From the NCBI GenBank assembly GCA_024364805.1, contig CM044489.1:32454134-32481632 (forward strand): a stretch of DNA of 27,499 nt, read 5' to 3'. Source of the DNA: Euprymna scolopes. Lineage: Eukaryota; Mollusca; Cephalopoda; Sepiida; Sepiolidae. Shown here one piece after another: positions 1 through 11,240 of the stretch; within the stretch, counting starts at the first letter, position 1; the number at the start of each line of letters is the position of its first letter. The notes below the pieces were generated by a model. The model had not been told where the DNA came from, ran no database searches, and saw only the letters and a list, made by a program, of their open reading frames with translations. Both the position numbers and the translations under genes were made by a program.

Positions 1-22
1 TATATATATATATATATATATA
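1..22. repeat. (TA)n microsatellite
   Basis: The window opens inside a pure TA dinucleotide tract that probably continues to the left. It lies about 55 bp before a truncated LINE 3' end. Confidence 0.95.
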
Positions 23-77
23 TTCTGTATGTGTGTCTTTACTGTGTGTACGTCTTTTTTTTTCATTCTAACCGCAT

Positions 78-336
78 TCTATATCTGTGCCTAAATCAAA
101 ACGCAGATGCCATGGACAAAGCTTCTTTCTTAGAACTGCACGCATGTAGAACTCTGTTCCGTCTGCCTGCTTCCCACCGGACTACAACTTGGATGTCTTC
201 AAGTCCAACGCTAACAAATTCCTAATGAACCACCCCCTTAAGTAAACACTTCATCAAATCTCAATACTAACGGAATGTACTTGCAATAACCCTTATCCCT
301 GAGTGGCTTCCGGCCCTTGATAAGTGATGATCACCG
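78..336 (+). mobile_element. 5'-truncated LINE 3' end (CR1/Jockey-type)
   Basis: This segment matches the 3' end of the longer LINE at about 15960-19333. Shared blocks include 'atctgtgcctaaatc', 'agcttctttcttagaactgc', 'actacaacttgga' and the 3' UTR words 'cccttatccctgag' and 'ccttgataag'. It holds the last part of the ORF2 C-terminal region plus the 3' UTR, and ends in a short A-rich tail (gtgtaaaaaaaaca) near 336. Truncation at the 5' side is the usual product of target-primed reverse transcription. The frame is degenerate and no protein is expected. Confidence 0.85.
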
Positions 337-1377
337 TGTAAAAAAAAACAAGTAATTTTTTTGTTAAATCTTTTTGTTTTCACTTTTCCTTATAGAAATC
401 ATTTGTATTTCTTTGTTTTAGATTTTCTATTTTATTATTTTTCCTGTAACTATGTTTATTCCCCCTTTTTGCTTCGTTTTTGTAATTGCCCGTTTGCTAT
501 TTATTTACAGTCGCTATCTTTTATCATTGACCTGGTCAACCAAGGCATGGCGTATCATTGTCTTTTTCTACCCATGCAACTTATTCGTAATATGTTCTAT
601 TGTCCTTCTAGAAAAAGTGTCTACGTGATCGTAACTATATGACCATATAGGGAGTCCCCGGAAGCGGTTTTGTTGCCAGTTAAAGTTTGATGTCCCACTT
701 GTGGACTGCGTTTTGGAACCGATTATTGGGACGGTTGCGTGTTCGATTACTTGAAGGTGTTGCGCCATCGTCGTTTGTATTTCAGACACTGTAATAAAAA
801 CAATCACAATAAATTGCACGTACTACGTATAGAATTAACAAAACATTCAAATGAAGCACGCTAAAACAGGATTGCATATTTACATATGTACAAGGAATAT
901 TTATTTACACAGAAAGGTTCCAAACATTACAAAGTGTGTGTGGGTAGCATATGAACTAGCATGCATGTAGATAAATGTTCGTTGCGTGTATGCGTGTGCG
1001 TTAGTGCATACGAGAGTTCATCTAAGGATACTTTGGAAGTCCATTGGATATGTAAGACGTTAAAGTATGCACATGTATTCGATCCTACCTTGGAAAACGA
1101 AAACGCCCTGTCGAAGCGTGTCTAATATTTGCCTCCGATCGCATTCGAGGTTCAAATCGAAAGAGAGAGGTCGATAGAGAGAAGGGGAAACGGAAGTAAA
1201 AAAAAAAACAAAACAAAAAACGCCACCTGTTGGGCGAAAGGATGATTACTACAAGGGAAGGTAACCGGTGTGTATTGAAGGGGTGTGTATATTTTATAGT
1301 GTAATTGTGATAGTCTTTCAAACCTGTCACGTGCATCTCCAATATTCAATTATATACAGAAGTCTTATATAAAGTTT

Positions 1378-1383
<6 letters not shown>
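337..1383. other. Unassigned AT-rich DNA
   Basis: I see no gene, RNA or recognisable element here. There are pyrimidine-rich stretches near 360-480 and a purine-rich stretch near 1160-1220. Short open frames exist on both strands, for example an 83-codon minus-strand frame at 568-819, but none carries a motif I recognise. Confidence 0.5.

Positions 1384-1415
<32 letters not shown>
1384..1415. repeat. (AT)n microsatellite
   Basis: Near-pure AT dinucleotide tract that passes into a short gtatgtat run. Confidence 0.95.
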
Positions 1416-1423
<8 letters not shown>

Positions 1424-1590
1424 ATATTAATGTTGTCAGGTGTATATATACGCAGCCGAGCTCCTTTTTAGTTGTTATTCATTTAATCTTATTTTATTTC
1501 TTTTCTTTTCTTATTTTTGAATCGCTGCTTCTTTCACAGAACAACTCTGGTGCATTTAATATAGCAGAGATTATATATACACATATATAT

Positions 1591-1673
1591 TAATATATAT
1601 ATATATATATATATGCGTGTGTGTGTGTGTGCGTGTGTCTTTGTGTGTGTTTGTCGGAGTGTGTGTGTGTGTC
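1591..1673. repeat. Compound (AT)n(GT)n microsatellite
   Basis: An AT tract to about 1614 passes directly into an interrupted GT tract. The 80-codon open frame across it is low-complexity translation of the repeat. Confidence 0.9.
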
Positions 1674-1797
1674 AATGTTTGTGCGATCATGTGTGTGGAC
1701 AGAAGTGTTCACGAAAAAACGTGCCTGCATAAGGGATATGGGCTTCTAGTGTATTCATATATTCGTGCATGTGCATATTCATGTGTGTACATTACAA

Positions 1798-1915
1798 TAC
1801 GATATAACCACTTTGACACGCCAGTTCTAGGAAAAATCACCGAAGTTAAGCAACGTTGAGCTTAGCTAGTAACATTTGGGAATTGTACGCGCTGTGTGTG
1901 CTCTCCGCTTATCTT
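1798..1915 (+). pseudogene. 5S rRNA-derived sequence (pseudogene or 5S-type SINE head)
   Basis: The segment reads like a mutated 5S rRNA. 'aaccactttgacacgcc' matches the conserved 5' part (ACCACCCTGAACACGCC). 'cgaagttaagcaacgttgag' matches the internal promoter A box (GGAAGCTAAGCAGGGTCGGG). 'cttagctagtaacatttggg' follows 5S (CCTGGTTAGTACTTGGATGGG) with small changes, and then the match fades near 1915. 5S genes use an internal RNA polymerase III promoter, and 5S-derived SINEs (SINE3 class) are known in animals. Just downstream lies a perfect 8-bp hairpin. A plain 5S pseudogene is equally possible. Confidence 0.65.
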
Positions 1916-1925
1916 TGCATTGTTC

Positions 1926-1956
1926 CCAGTCGTCGTAGACCACTACTTACGACTGG
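1926..1956. repeat. 8-bp stem-loop after the 5S-like segment
   Basis: ccagtcgt (1926-1933) pairs perfectly with acgactgg (1949-1956) across a 15-nt loop. It sits just past the 5S-like head and may belong to the body of a 5S-derived SINE. Confidence 0.5.
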
Positions 1957-2089
1957 TATTAATTCATCTCGATTCAGAAGATATATGGTTGGGGAGCCCA
2001 CAAATCTTCCACAAACATTTCAAGCGCAAGCACTCTCACAGTGGGTAACCAAAATCTGTCAAGACTAAAAAGAAGTCTGTTTTTGTATA

Positions 2090-2481
2090 TATTACCAGGC
2101 CGTATCATTTCGTGTCACTTTTAATGAAGTATATTATACATACGTTTCTTTATCTCTTGTGAGATTGTATGTGTGTGCGAGTGTATATACATATCCAATT
2201 GGATAGTTCAAAAACAGCCAATTAAATTAAAAAACAACTTTTGTAACCGAGACAAATACACATCTTCTCCAACTCCCAAGGAAACCATGAAACACACCTT
2301 GATTTGTTCTTTTTAGACGGTTTTGTTAACGTGTGGTATGTAATTAAAGATGATTTCTCACACAAAAAACACCATAACGTCATATTATCTTTTTATATAG
2401 TTTTATTTGATAGCCACGGAGTTTGCAGACGTCTAATTCTTTGATCTCTCTTGATCGCATGTACAAATCGATTCATAGTTC
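2090..2481. other. Unassigned AT-rich DNA
   Basis: No gene, RNA or repeat recognised. Confidence 0.5.
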
Positions 2482-2610
2482 ATGTATGTGTGTCAAGACA
2501 AGGGATTATCGAACCAATGCGGAAGAAAATTTTGGGATCCAGGATTAGACTGTCAGAAGTGCAGTCAATTTGGTCACCAGACCAGTGCGTGCACAAATGT
2601 TGCAAACTAG
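2482..2610 (+). mobile_element. Gag-like zinc-knuckle fossil fragment
   Basis: A 42-codon frame contains one exact retroviral-type zinc knuckle, C-x2-C-x4-H-x4-C (CQKCSQFGHQTSAC), with its ligands encoded at 2551, 2560, 2575 and 2590. Such knuckles bind nucleic acid in the gag proteins of LTR retrotransposons, and also occur in some LINE ORF1 and host proteins. No adjoining protease, polymerase or terminal repeat is visible. I treat it as an old fragment, most simply of an LTR-type element. The knuckle is certain as a pattern; the family assignment is inference. Confidence 0.35.
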
Positions 2611-4740
2611 AGATTGAAACTAACAAGTGACTCATACAGTTCTCCGCAGTTCGACCGGTGGCGATAATTTAACGAAACTCGAAAATCAAGACCTCTTAAA
2701 TGATAGACATGTGCGAGTCGGGTCATTGCGCAGAGAGAATATATGTCATTGGGTAGGAGAGAATCTATGTCGAAGAACGCAGTTTCCAACGGGTCAAAAC
2801 TGAAAAGGTTATAACGGCAAGGCAGCCAAGGCTCCAGAAGAGTGGATGATAGAAAACCAAAGGAAAAACCGAACCCAACTAGGGGTTTGTCTCAGAAACG
2901 GAGTTGCGGAAATATATTTGAGTAAGAGAAAAGTAGGAGGTGAGTTGAGGAGCTAAGGCCGATGTGGTGCTTTGTCGTCGTTGACATGCGTGCACAAATG
3001 GCGCTTATGTGTACGTACTGTCAGTGGTGGAAGGGCGGGCCGAACTTAGGCCTGCCTCCCATCGATGATCGGAAAAATTTAGAAATTAAACAGAACAAAA
3101 TTATTATCAGGTCGAAATGGGTTGTCACTTAAATGATAGATGTGAGACATTAAGATAGGTTCATGGAATCGGAATAAGAAAATTTGACGAGGCGACCCAA
3201 CAGCTATGAACCTCGTATAGGAGGCTATAAAAGTATTCTCAGATACTGATTTCCATAAACCCCGAAGCCAATTGTTAAATACTCACTGTAAGATAGGTTC
3301 ATATTTTGAGGAGCTAGATTGACTAAGATAAAGACAATAAACAAAGTGTGTTACTCATACTGTGTTAAGGCTTTAGAGGCGGTGTTCGCTGTGATAGCTG
3401 AAGAACGTGTAGGAATGATCAGAGGGAGGCTACGAAGAGTAGAGAGAGGGCAGAAGATGTTAGCTTAGGTGGGTAATTAGGGTCTCTATTTTTTAATTAT
3501 CACGAGAACAAAAATAGCATGAAATCGGGATAGCATACTGGCTGTTTTACCCGTCGTAAGTGTTTCGTAAAGCAACGATAGTTATGACTCAAAGGGAAGA
3601 GTTAGAGATAAGCAGATAAGAAATGTTTTGACAATTTTTTTCAGACTTTCCAAAGATTTTTCAGCGATTATGCTAGACTGAATAGTCCGTTATCATTTTA
3701 CGTGAACATGTAAGAGTATAGCTAGAGATGTTGGTCCTGAGACATTCAACTCGCATTCTAATAAACTGTTAGAGGGTGAAGGATGTAATCATAGATATAC
3801 AGCGGGAGTTACTATATTGTTTCCGGTTGGCGGTGGATCTGAAACGAGGAAGTTTAATAATACCCTCAGGTATGTGGGAGGAATCGCTTGTGCTTGTGTC
3901 TGCGGGACCGAGAGCGTCAGTAACATGTTTACACCTCACCAGTTCTGTAGCCGCAATTTCAACCGAATCTAGAGGCGATGACACGTCGAATCACGTCTGT
4001 TACATAGTCCGAAAAACGTTTATGTTCTCTACACAGCAAGAGACTAATAAATGTAGGCTTAGAATCCTGGGAATCTGTTTTTCAAGAAGCTGCATCTATA
4101 TGACGGGTGACCGCAGATTGTTCTTACTAGAATTGTTTCGTGAAAATAAAGAGAAAAATCGAGGGCTTATCAAGTAGACGTAGTCACGCGCAGAGGCTCG
4201 CCTATAACATAAATATACTCCATTCTTTGACAATAGTGGATTTACAAAAAGGGTGTGGAGCCGATGGGAATATAATTGCCTTGATTTCTATTATCAATCA
4301 GAAGAAAGATATGTGGCGAGTGAAGGCATTATTGAAATAATGAACGCTGACCAGCGGAATCTCTCAGAAATTTCCAAGCCCATAGTAAGGAACTTTTTTG
4401 CGGAATCGAATTGAAAATTGCCTATCTCACTAACAAGCGTATAAACTATAAAATTCAAAGAATTATAATCTCCACTGATGACATTAATTGAGAAACCTGT
4501 TATAGAGAGCTAGCAGAGAGAGGAGAAACAAGGGACAGCACGTGTTGCTGAAGACCGGATCGTTGAAATGTCATTTTTCCCTCCTCAGAACACTGTGAGA
4601 ACACTGTTACAATCGCGGTGAACTTCAAAATCACCAAAAGAAAAAAAAAAGACGAACTGTTTTAAATTGTAACTATATTGCAAAATATAATTTATACAAA
4701 AACAAACGCAATTGTGACTTACGTCTTTTAATGCATATTT
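2611..4740. other. Unassigned, slightly less AT-rich DNA
   Basis: This stretch holds the longest unexplained frame on this side of the window, 133 codons on the plus strand at 3776-4177. It has no recognisable domain, and a 71-codon frame overlaps it on the other strand. I see no splice-supported gene, RNA or repeat. Confidence 0.45.
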
Positions 4741-5237
4741 TTAAGTTACGGCTGATCGTTCTAAGTTGTCAACCGCTTTGTTTTCAGGTTCAACGTTGTT
4801 ATGACATTTTTGACAATTGACGAGAGGCAAGATAAGGAAAAAGTGCCAGTCTAAGATGAGATAACTCACTAGTCTTAACTCGTTGTCATGACAACCGCTT
4901 AGTAAACAAATGAACCCACGGACGACCGACGTAATTAAAACTGCTATGTACCACAGCCAGGGAGTTCTACGCACTACTACGATTTCCCAACCTGGGGGCC
5001 ACTCCACAATACAACAAACCCACTCAACATTTTCTTTATTATTTCTTTCTGTTTGGGGGTTTTATCAGAGACAGTAATAGTCTTGCTCATTATAATGCTA
5101 ATGGTGATTGTGAGTGGAATATAGAGGATAAAAAAAGGGTAATCACACTCGACTTCAACGTATAGTACGGAGGTTAGAGATTCAGGGCTGGCAATCATCG
5201 AATGTTTACTAAAATTCCAAGGACAATAATTGGACAC
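4741..5237 (-). pseudogene. Possible GPCR-like remnant (TM5-TM6)
   Basis: Two overlapping minus-strand frames (5237-4977 and 5007-4741) carry membrane-like segments. The first reads ECDYP, then a hydrophobic helix with a central proline (FFILYIPLTITISIIM), then a charged loop with KQKEIIKKM, then LSGFVVLWSGPQVG. That order resembles TM5, intracellular loop 3 and TM6 of class A receptors, where a basic loop precedes an F-x3-W motif near a proline. The proline is one place off the usual F-x2-C-W-x-P pattern. The second frame has another hydrophobic run (WLWYIAVLITSVV). No TM1-TM4 or NPxxY motif is visible. It may be a broken receptor fragment, an exon, or chance. Confidence 0.22.
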
Positions 5238-6450
5238 TTTTTAGAACTGGTACAAAGAAAAAAAAGCTAACGATTAATATTACATTATACCGGCACGACA
5301 CCGGGTTACCTTAATGATTGTCGATTTAGGAAAACCGATAATTATTATTAAACGTTAGATGTAAGATGAAAGTTAATTATTATTTCCCAGTATGCATAAT
5401 TATTTTGTGTACAAAAGCAAATATGTGTATAAAGTTTTGGAATTTAGAACGGGTTCTGGAGAACAATAATCAAAAAAACAAGGAATGTGACCTTGACGGT
5501 ATTTTTGTTACGAATACGAAAACAAATTTGAAATAATAAATCAGAATATAGGAAACAATAATAAACAAGTCACATGTTAAAAGATGTGAGTTGTATGACT
5601 TATGGCAACCGAGTAATTAATATATACAAAAAGTTAGAATAAGGGGGTTGGTCAGTTAGACAGTCGGAGAATCGGAAATAAAGTCAGCTAGCGACATGGC
5701 ATATGGGATTATACACCGGAGGAAGCAGAATGTAAAAGGTGTGCAATATTCCAATGGGAAAACAATTTGGGACTAAATGTTGTCTGAAAATACAACACGA
5801 GATGTGTTGGTCATTCCCTGAGATGGATCTTCATTTCAGCTTGTGTCAGATTAACAATCACAAAAAGAACAGATTTATGACAAAACGCTGCATGATTTAA
5901 GGATTTTTTTTTAAATAATGAGTAATAATCAAGGTCATGATATTAGTAAGAGGTCAAATTTAGTAGCAATAAATTATCCGAGATAGAAAATGAAAATAAG
6001 AATAAATAAGATTTTATGACTTAAAAGCTTCCAAAAAGCCTCCATTGACCTCAGTGTCCTAATATATTCGTCTGTTCGCTCTGCCCTCGTTTTCTGTTGC
6101 TTAAGTCAGTTTTACTTATATTATCTTTGACATGTGTTTGAACCTATCCGTCACAAGCCGTTACTCACATTACTAAATAAGCGTGACAAAACTGTCACTA
6201 ACAAACCGATTTCAAAAAGGTGCATCAAGTTAAGCAGTTACCTACTCAATTTCTCGGCACGTTGACGAATAACCGAATTGGAAAATTCGTTATAACATGA
6301 TAATACCAAAGGGTTACGTTCAGAGTCAACGGCACGATTTATGAAGCTGTTAGGGACAGCACGGTAACTGGCCAAAGGCCAGTAATAACAAATCCTCGGT
6401 CACGAGCACAAATTATGATTTAGCAGGTTTTGACCCCGACAATGACAAAC
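5238..6450. other. Unassigned AT-rich DNA
   Basis: No gene or element recognised. The only structure noted is a short palindrome, ctggccaaaggccag, near 6368. Confidence 0.5.
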
Positions 6451-6496
6451 TCATCTCTCTCTCTCTATCTCTCTCTTTCTATCTATATATCTCTCT

Positions 6497-6546
<50 letters not shown>
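6451..6546. repeat. Compound (CT)n(AT)n microsatellite
   Basis: An interrupted CT tract passes into an AT tract of about 45 bp. It lies about 155 bp left of the foldback element. Confidence 0.95.
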
Positions 6547-6554
<8 letters not shown>

Positions 6555-7652
6555 GTATTAAGGGAATTAGAACAACAGTCTAAAGAGCAGAGTTTATTTT
6601 AATGTATTAGTAAAGGCATTAATACAATTAAAAGAAAACAGTGCTCGTTGTAATGTAGATATATAATAAGCTCGATAGGCATAGATATCCTAGAGCTATT
6701 TTAATATTGAGTAAAATGACTCATGATATATAATTAAAAATAAATTGTAGGATCGTTTCGGAAACAATGTTTTTTATAGGGGTTTCATTAAAAGAGTCTT
6801 ATTAGAAGTGATGCTTAGAAAGACTCCGAGAAAGAGAGCGAGATGTTGCTGTAAGAGACTTTGTTCGTTTTATGAAGATTCATATTTATAGTAAAACTGT
6901 TCATTCTTTAGATGTGTTGATTGGAAGAAGCTCTTTGGGTGAAGGGGATAGTGTTCACTGTTCAGCCATTGTGTAGACATGATGATGTTGAGACGTGTAT
7001 GTAAAGACATTTTATAACACAAATACATAATACAAATTCACTTTACCTTTTTGTAAGAATCATAAGACAAGGCGAGCTTTACAAAACACATGATGGTTTA
7101 TTTCGTCACGACCGGCCGTGTTTCCATCACCAAGAATACAAGGCTTAACATTTTAGTTTCAAAGTGACGTCTCGCTTCCTAGACGACTGACTCTCTCTGA
7201 GTTTTTTCACTGACTGTGTTCTAACTAAAGTTTTTCTCTATCCCTAGAACTTTCTATTTTCCGTGACGTCATACACATGTTAAAACATGTGCCTTCTTTC
7301 ACGTGTTCTGGACATACGTGTCCAAAACTTTTCCTATTTCTACAAAAGGAATTTTAACCTATACTCAGTAACCTATTTTTCCAATATGTTAAAAACATTA
7401 TCTCATAAGCTGCATTCTTTCAATTAAAAATTTCATAACACACTTGATAATTCACATTCTTTTCTTGAAATATTTTATCTATATTCTAAACAAACGTTTG
7501 TTTTACATTTTTAAATTCTCACACGTAATCTTTTTCTAAACCTAAATTACGAGGTTCGAATTTCGACTATTGCTATTTCATTTTCATTTTAACTAATCTC
7601 TCTATTTTTATACTTACATGAAAAGGGGACAGCTCTTATCATGTAACATTTT

Positions 7653-8079
7653 TATTGAGATAGACAATACGTCTTGAACAATAATTTTATCATTTGATTT
7701 CATAAAACAAATCTCCACGTCGGCAAAAAGAGGTTTAAAGACACTAAAATAAAACTATCATTTTTTAAATATATAAAAACTAGCATGGTGATATATACAA
7801 ACTCCAAAGGAAAATCTATTAGCGTTTCCTTTGAAGTTTGTATATATCACCAATCAACCATTCGTAAGCTACAGTTAACAACATACCAATGAATGGTTTG
7901 ACTATGATACTTACAGACTTTAAAGGAGGGCGAATAAAATATATTTGCCAAACTAAAAAAAATGCTAGTTTTATTTTTGGTGCCAATAAACTCCCACCCA
8001 CTCTTTTTGCTGATGAGGACACTTTGTTTTATAAAGTCAAATGAAAACATTATGTCCAAGACGTATTGTCTATCTCAAC
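7653..8079. repeat. Nested imperfect palindrome
   Basis: The left arm starts 'ttgagatagacaatacgtct' near 7655; the right arm ends with its complement, 'agacgtattgtctatctcaa', near 8078. Matching words recur inward on both arms (tcatttga.tt.cataaaacaaa, gcaaaaagag, aaaataaaact). The right arm carries about 90 bp that the left lacks. The centre is a strong hairpin at 7787-7851. Confidence 0.8.
7787..7851. repeat. 27-bp stem hairpin at the palindrome centre
   Basis: The arm at 7787-7813 (starting ggtgatatatacaaact) pairs with 7825-7851 (ending gtttgtatatatcacc) with one mismatch across an 11-nt loop. As RNA it would form a stable stem; as DNA it could extrude. Confidence 0.9.
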
Positions 8080-8176
8080 AAAAACATAGTTTCCGAAACG
8101 ATTGCACAATTTATTGATTTTGTTTCTTCTTCCTTTTGACACCGATTTGTAATTATAAATTATAAATCATTTTACT

Positions 8177-8182
<6 letters not shown>

Positions 8183-8217
<35 letters not shown>
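8183..8217. repeat. (AT)n microsatellite between two elements
   Basis: A pure AT tract separates the right end of the foldback element from the 3' end of a minus-strand Penelope-like copy. Confidence 0.95.
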
Positions 8218-8219
<2 letters not shown>

Positions 8220-9020
8220 TGTTTGTGTATATGAATTTTAACATGGAGGCGAAGAGACCTAGAGTTTCGACCTTTCGCCCGTCTTATGTGGGATTTCTTA
8301 AGAGGGATGTTCAATGACAGGAGGGTCCAGGTTTAGTATTGTATGCACTAATGGAGGAAATATTCATGCAAGGTAAACAATTGTATACATAAATACAACT
8401 GATGATTGTTTTAAAAACAGGATGTCAAAGAAATTAAGACGGGAATATTTAGGTTTATCCTATATCTAAATTGTTTTTCATTGATAATGACTTTCGACAG
8501 ATAAGGAGAATTATAGAAGAAGCCTTTTCTTTGCTCAATTTTATTAGTAGATTTGGAAATGCGTGCAGATTAAATCAACATGTTTATTTATTGTATACAT
8601 GTTTTAGGAGATAAATATTACTAAAGTCGAAATGGTGACCATTCTCCATAATGTGACAGAAAATAGCATAAAGTATTAGTATTTTTCACATCTTTTTGTG
8701 TTCATATAATCTATTATTAAGACCGTGTTGTGATTCTTCTATGTATATTTTGCTGCAATCAACGCAGACTATGATGTATACACCAGATTTGATTTAAGTA
8801 TTAGTGTTAGATACAGATTTACGGGTTAGACATTTAACTGTCGAATATATTTTTGTGATATTAAAATACCTATTCTGTTTAGATTTTTGTAAATGGCGCT
8901 GTTGTTACTGTTAGGGGAAATTGTTAATTTTCTCCCAAGTGATTAATTATTTTAGGAGGTTGTCTTGATTTCTGTTACAGTAAATTTTTTAGAGCCTTTC
9001 TTTTTTCGTTTAGTAAAAAT
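8218..9020 (-). mobile_element. Penelope-like element 3' part, GIY-YIG region (copy B)
   Basis: On the minus strand a frame reads VCVDCSKIYIEESQHGL and then LYEHKK (about 8772-8690). It is a decayed version of the Cys-x2-Cys plus K-[IS]-YIGET-x-R signature of the GIY-YIG endonuclease that follows the reverse transcriptase in Penelope-like elements. The usual glycine of YIG is replaced by glutamate, so the domain should be dead. DNA matches copy A over several blocks, for example 'atgctattttctgtca' and 'cgacttta'. Its 3' UTR (8218-8480) carries 'agacgggcgaaa' and 'atcattatcaatg'-like words shared with 10601-10878. No reverse transcriptase is visible; it is truncated near 9020. Confidence 0.65.
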
Positions 9021-9149
9021 ATTGGGTATATTGCAAATTTTTAATAGTGTGTTGTATGTAATAAAATTCTTCATTTATGTTTCTTTGTTGCGAAGTCTTA
9101 CATAGAACACACCTTTAAAATTTTGAAATACACTCAATACTTTTTACTA
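9021..9149. other. Spacer between opposed Penelope-like copies
   Basis: AT-rich DNA of about 130 bp lies between the facing 5' sides of copies B and A. I recognise nothing in it. Confidence 0.5.
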
Positions 9150-9645
9150 CGTGCAAAAAAGGCTATAAAAATTTACTGTAATCGGAATGGAGACAGCCCC
9201 TGAAAATAACCAAATAGATAGCAGAAAAGTAATCCTGCCCACTGACAATAAAAACAGCGTCATTTTCAAAAATCTACACAAAATCGGCATTCAAATAGCA
9301 AACACAACTCCTCGACAAGCAAGGATCTTACACGTTTATCTATATATAACTAATACTAAAATTCAAGCTGCCTTGATTGCGATAAAATATACATCGGAGA
9401 AACGCAACGCAATCTTAAATAGAGCCTATATGAACACAAAAGAAATGTGAAAAATAATAATACACTTAATGCTATTTTCTGTCATATAATAGAGAATGAT
9501 CACCACTTCGACTTTAATAATAATTCGACTCGCCTATAAAGCATACGCAATATATCAATTTTATTTCTTTTTTATTTCAACTTTTAATTGAATCTGCTCT
9601 CATTTGCCAATCTACTAATACTATTAAGCAAAGAAAGGAAAGACA
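9150..9645 (+). mobile_element. Penelope-like element 3' part, GIY-YIG region (copy A)
   Basis: The plus-strand frame starting at 9369 reads CLDCDKIYIGETQRNLK, then LYEHKRNVKNNN and NAIFCHIIENDHHFDF. This is the GIY-YIG endonuclease of Penelope-like elements, which nicks target DNA for reverse transcription, with its leading CxxC pair. The 87-codon open frame at 9187-9450 covers the upstream linker (KNSVIFKNLHKIGIQI) but is out of register with the motif, so the coding region is broken; a stop also lies inside the domain. Similarity to copy B ends near 9640, at a purine-rich point, and resumes at about 10601. No reverse transcriptase is visible upstream. GIY-YIG homing genes could look alike, but the layout favours Penelope. 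Confidence 0.7.
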
Positions 9646-9860
9646 AGGAAATACTTTTAAGAATAAAAAAAATATTGACATTTTATTGAGGGAAAAAGAA
9701 AGCATAAGGGTTGGGGAAAGAAGGCAGCAAAGCTGCAAAGTTCAATTATTGAGAAAAAAGTTTATATGTTCAATTTACAAGAGAAAATACAGTTTATATG
9801 TTCATCAATTCGACTGCCAAAAAATGTCCTTATGGCAAGCACTAAAGGCTTAATTAACAC

Positions 9861-9861
<1 letters not shown>

Positions 9862-9895
<34 letters not shown>
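9862..9895. repeat. (GA)n microsatellite
   Basis: Pure GA dinucleotide tract of about 34 bp. Confidence 0.95.
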
Positions 9896-9899
<4 letters not shown>

Positions 9900-10514
9900 G
9901 AAATAAGAGAAAATTAGAATAAGAGAACTTACTGCGTAAAACAATGATTTCGTTTTTTTTAACCTTTATTTTTTTTATCTTTATATATATGTGTGTTAGT
10001 CCTTTTTTTTACATATATATTTTCTTCGCGCCACTCTTAATCGATCTGTCCTCACTTCAGTGACAGAATCCTTTAAAGTTCTTTTGAAAATAATCCTTGA
10101 ATTTGAAAACTCAATGTTGTTTGGTAAAACCTTCGTTCGTCCTTCTTGTCAGATGAAATTCTCACTGGTTACAACATGGAAAGACATTTCGGTTTCCACA
10201 CGCCGACATTTAATCGCATCTCGTGCGTCAAGTTTATAGATCAATTCTTCTTAGAATTGGTTCTTTCTTTTCTTTTCGAGTCAACCAACTTGATTCGACT
10301 CTTACTAAAACTCATTATTCATTCCTATGAACAATAAAATAAGTTTTACTATTTTTAAGACTTGAATGTCTGAGTAGGACCAGAGCTCGTAACTTGCGTG
10401 TTACCCTCGTGGAATCTCTGTCCAAAACTGACTTTTGCTCCGCTCTCTAGTGCACTTGTTGCATTTTCGCGGGAACACTATCTCTTAGTAGAACCAATTG
10501 TGGCGTGATTCTTT

Positions 10515-10532
10515 CAGCAGCAGCAGCAGCAG
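10515..10532. repeat. (CAG)6 trinucleotide repeat
   Basis: Six perfect CAG units, not inside a convincing open frame. Confidence 0.9.
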
Positions 10533-10600
10533 CTCGTTAAAAAGACGTAAAGTTAAAGAAGGAAAGAAGGGAGGAAAGATAAAGACAACGACGAAAAGAA

Positions 10601-11240
<640 letters not shown>

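Larger units (their letters stand above)
6704..8182. mobile_element. Foldback / TIR DNA element, non-autonomous
   Basis: The two ends are inverted copies: atattgagtaaaatga at 6704-6719 and tcattttactcaatat at 8167-8182, 16 of 16 paired. The match resumes inward: left 'atcgtttcggaaacaatg' (about 6752) against right 'tagtttccgaaacgat' (about 8087), with about 33 bp extra on the right arm. A second, nested inverted repeat fills 7653-8079. No transposase motif is visible inside; the open frames at 7819-8059 on the minus strand overlap the hairpin and look incidental. This fits a non-autonomous DNA transposon or foldback element. The right end runs straight into an (AT)n tract, so a target-site duplication cannot be read. 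The family is unknown to me. Confidence 0.6.
9646..10600. other. Segment interrupting Penelope-like copy A
   Basis: These 950 bp have no counterpart in copy B at the matching point. They hold a (GA)n tract, a T-rich stretch near 9950-10020, more GC-balanced unique DNA at 10030-10500 and a (CAG)6 run. I recognise no coding domain; a 63-codon frame at 10146-10337 has no visible motif. It could be an unrecognised insertion or sequence lost from copy B. Confidence 0.45.

Noticed and set aside
1085-1175. B-box-like ggttcaaatc suggesting a tRNA or SINE
   Set aside because: No matching A box, and the T-arm does not pair properly.
1617-1859. 80-codon Cys/Val-rich frame
   Set aside because: Encoded by the GT microsatellite and its flank.
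3776-4177. 133-codon plus-strand open frame
   Set aside because: Longest frame outside known elements in the left half, but no domain, no repeat of residues and an overlapping frame on the other strand; treated as chance.
7819-8059. Two overlapping minus-strand frames of 67 and 70 codons inside the foldback element
   Set aside because: They overlap the palindrome and show no transposase motif.
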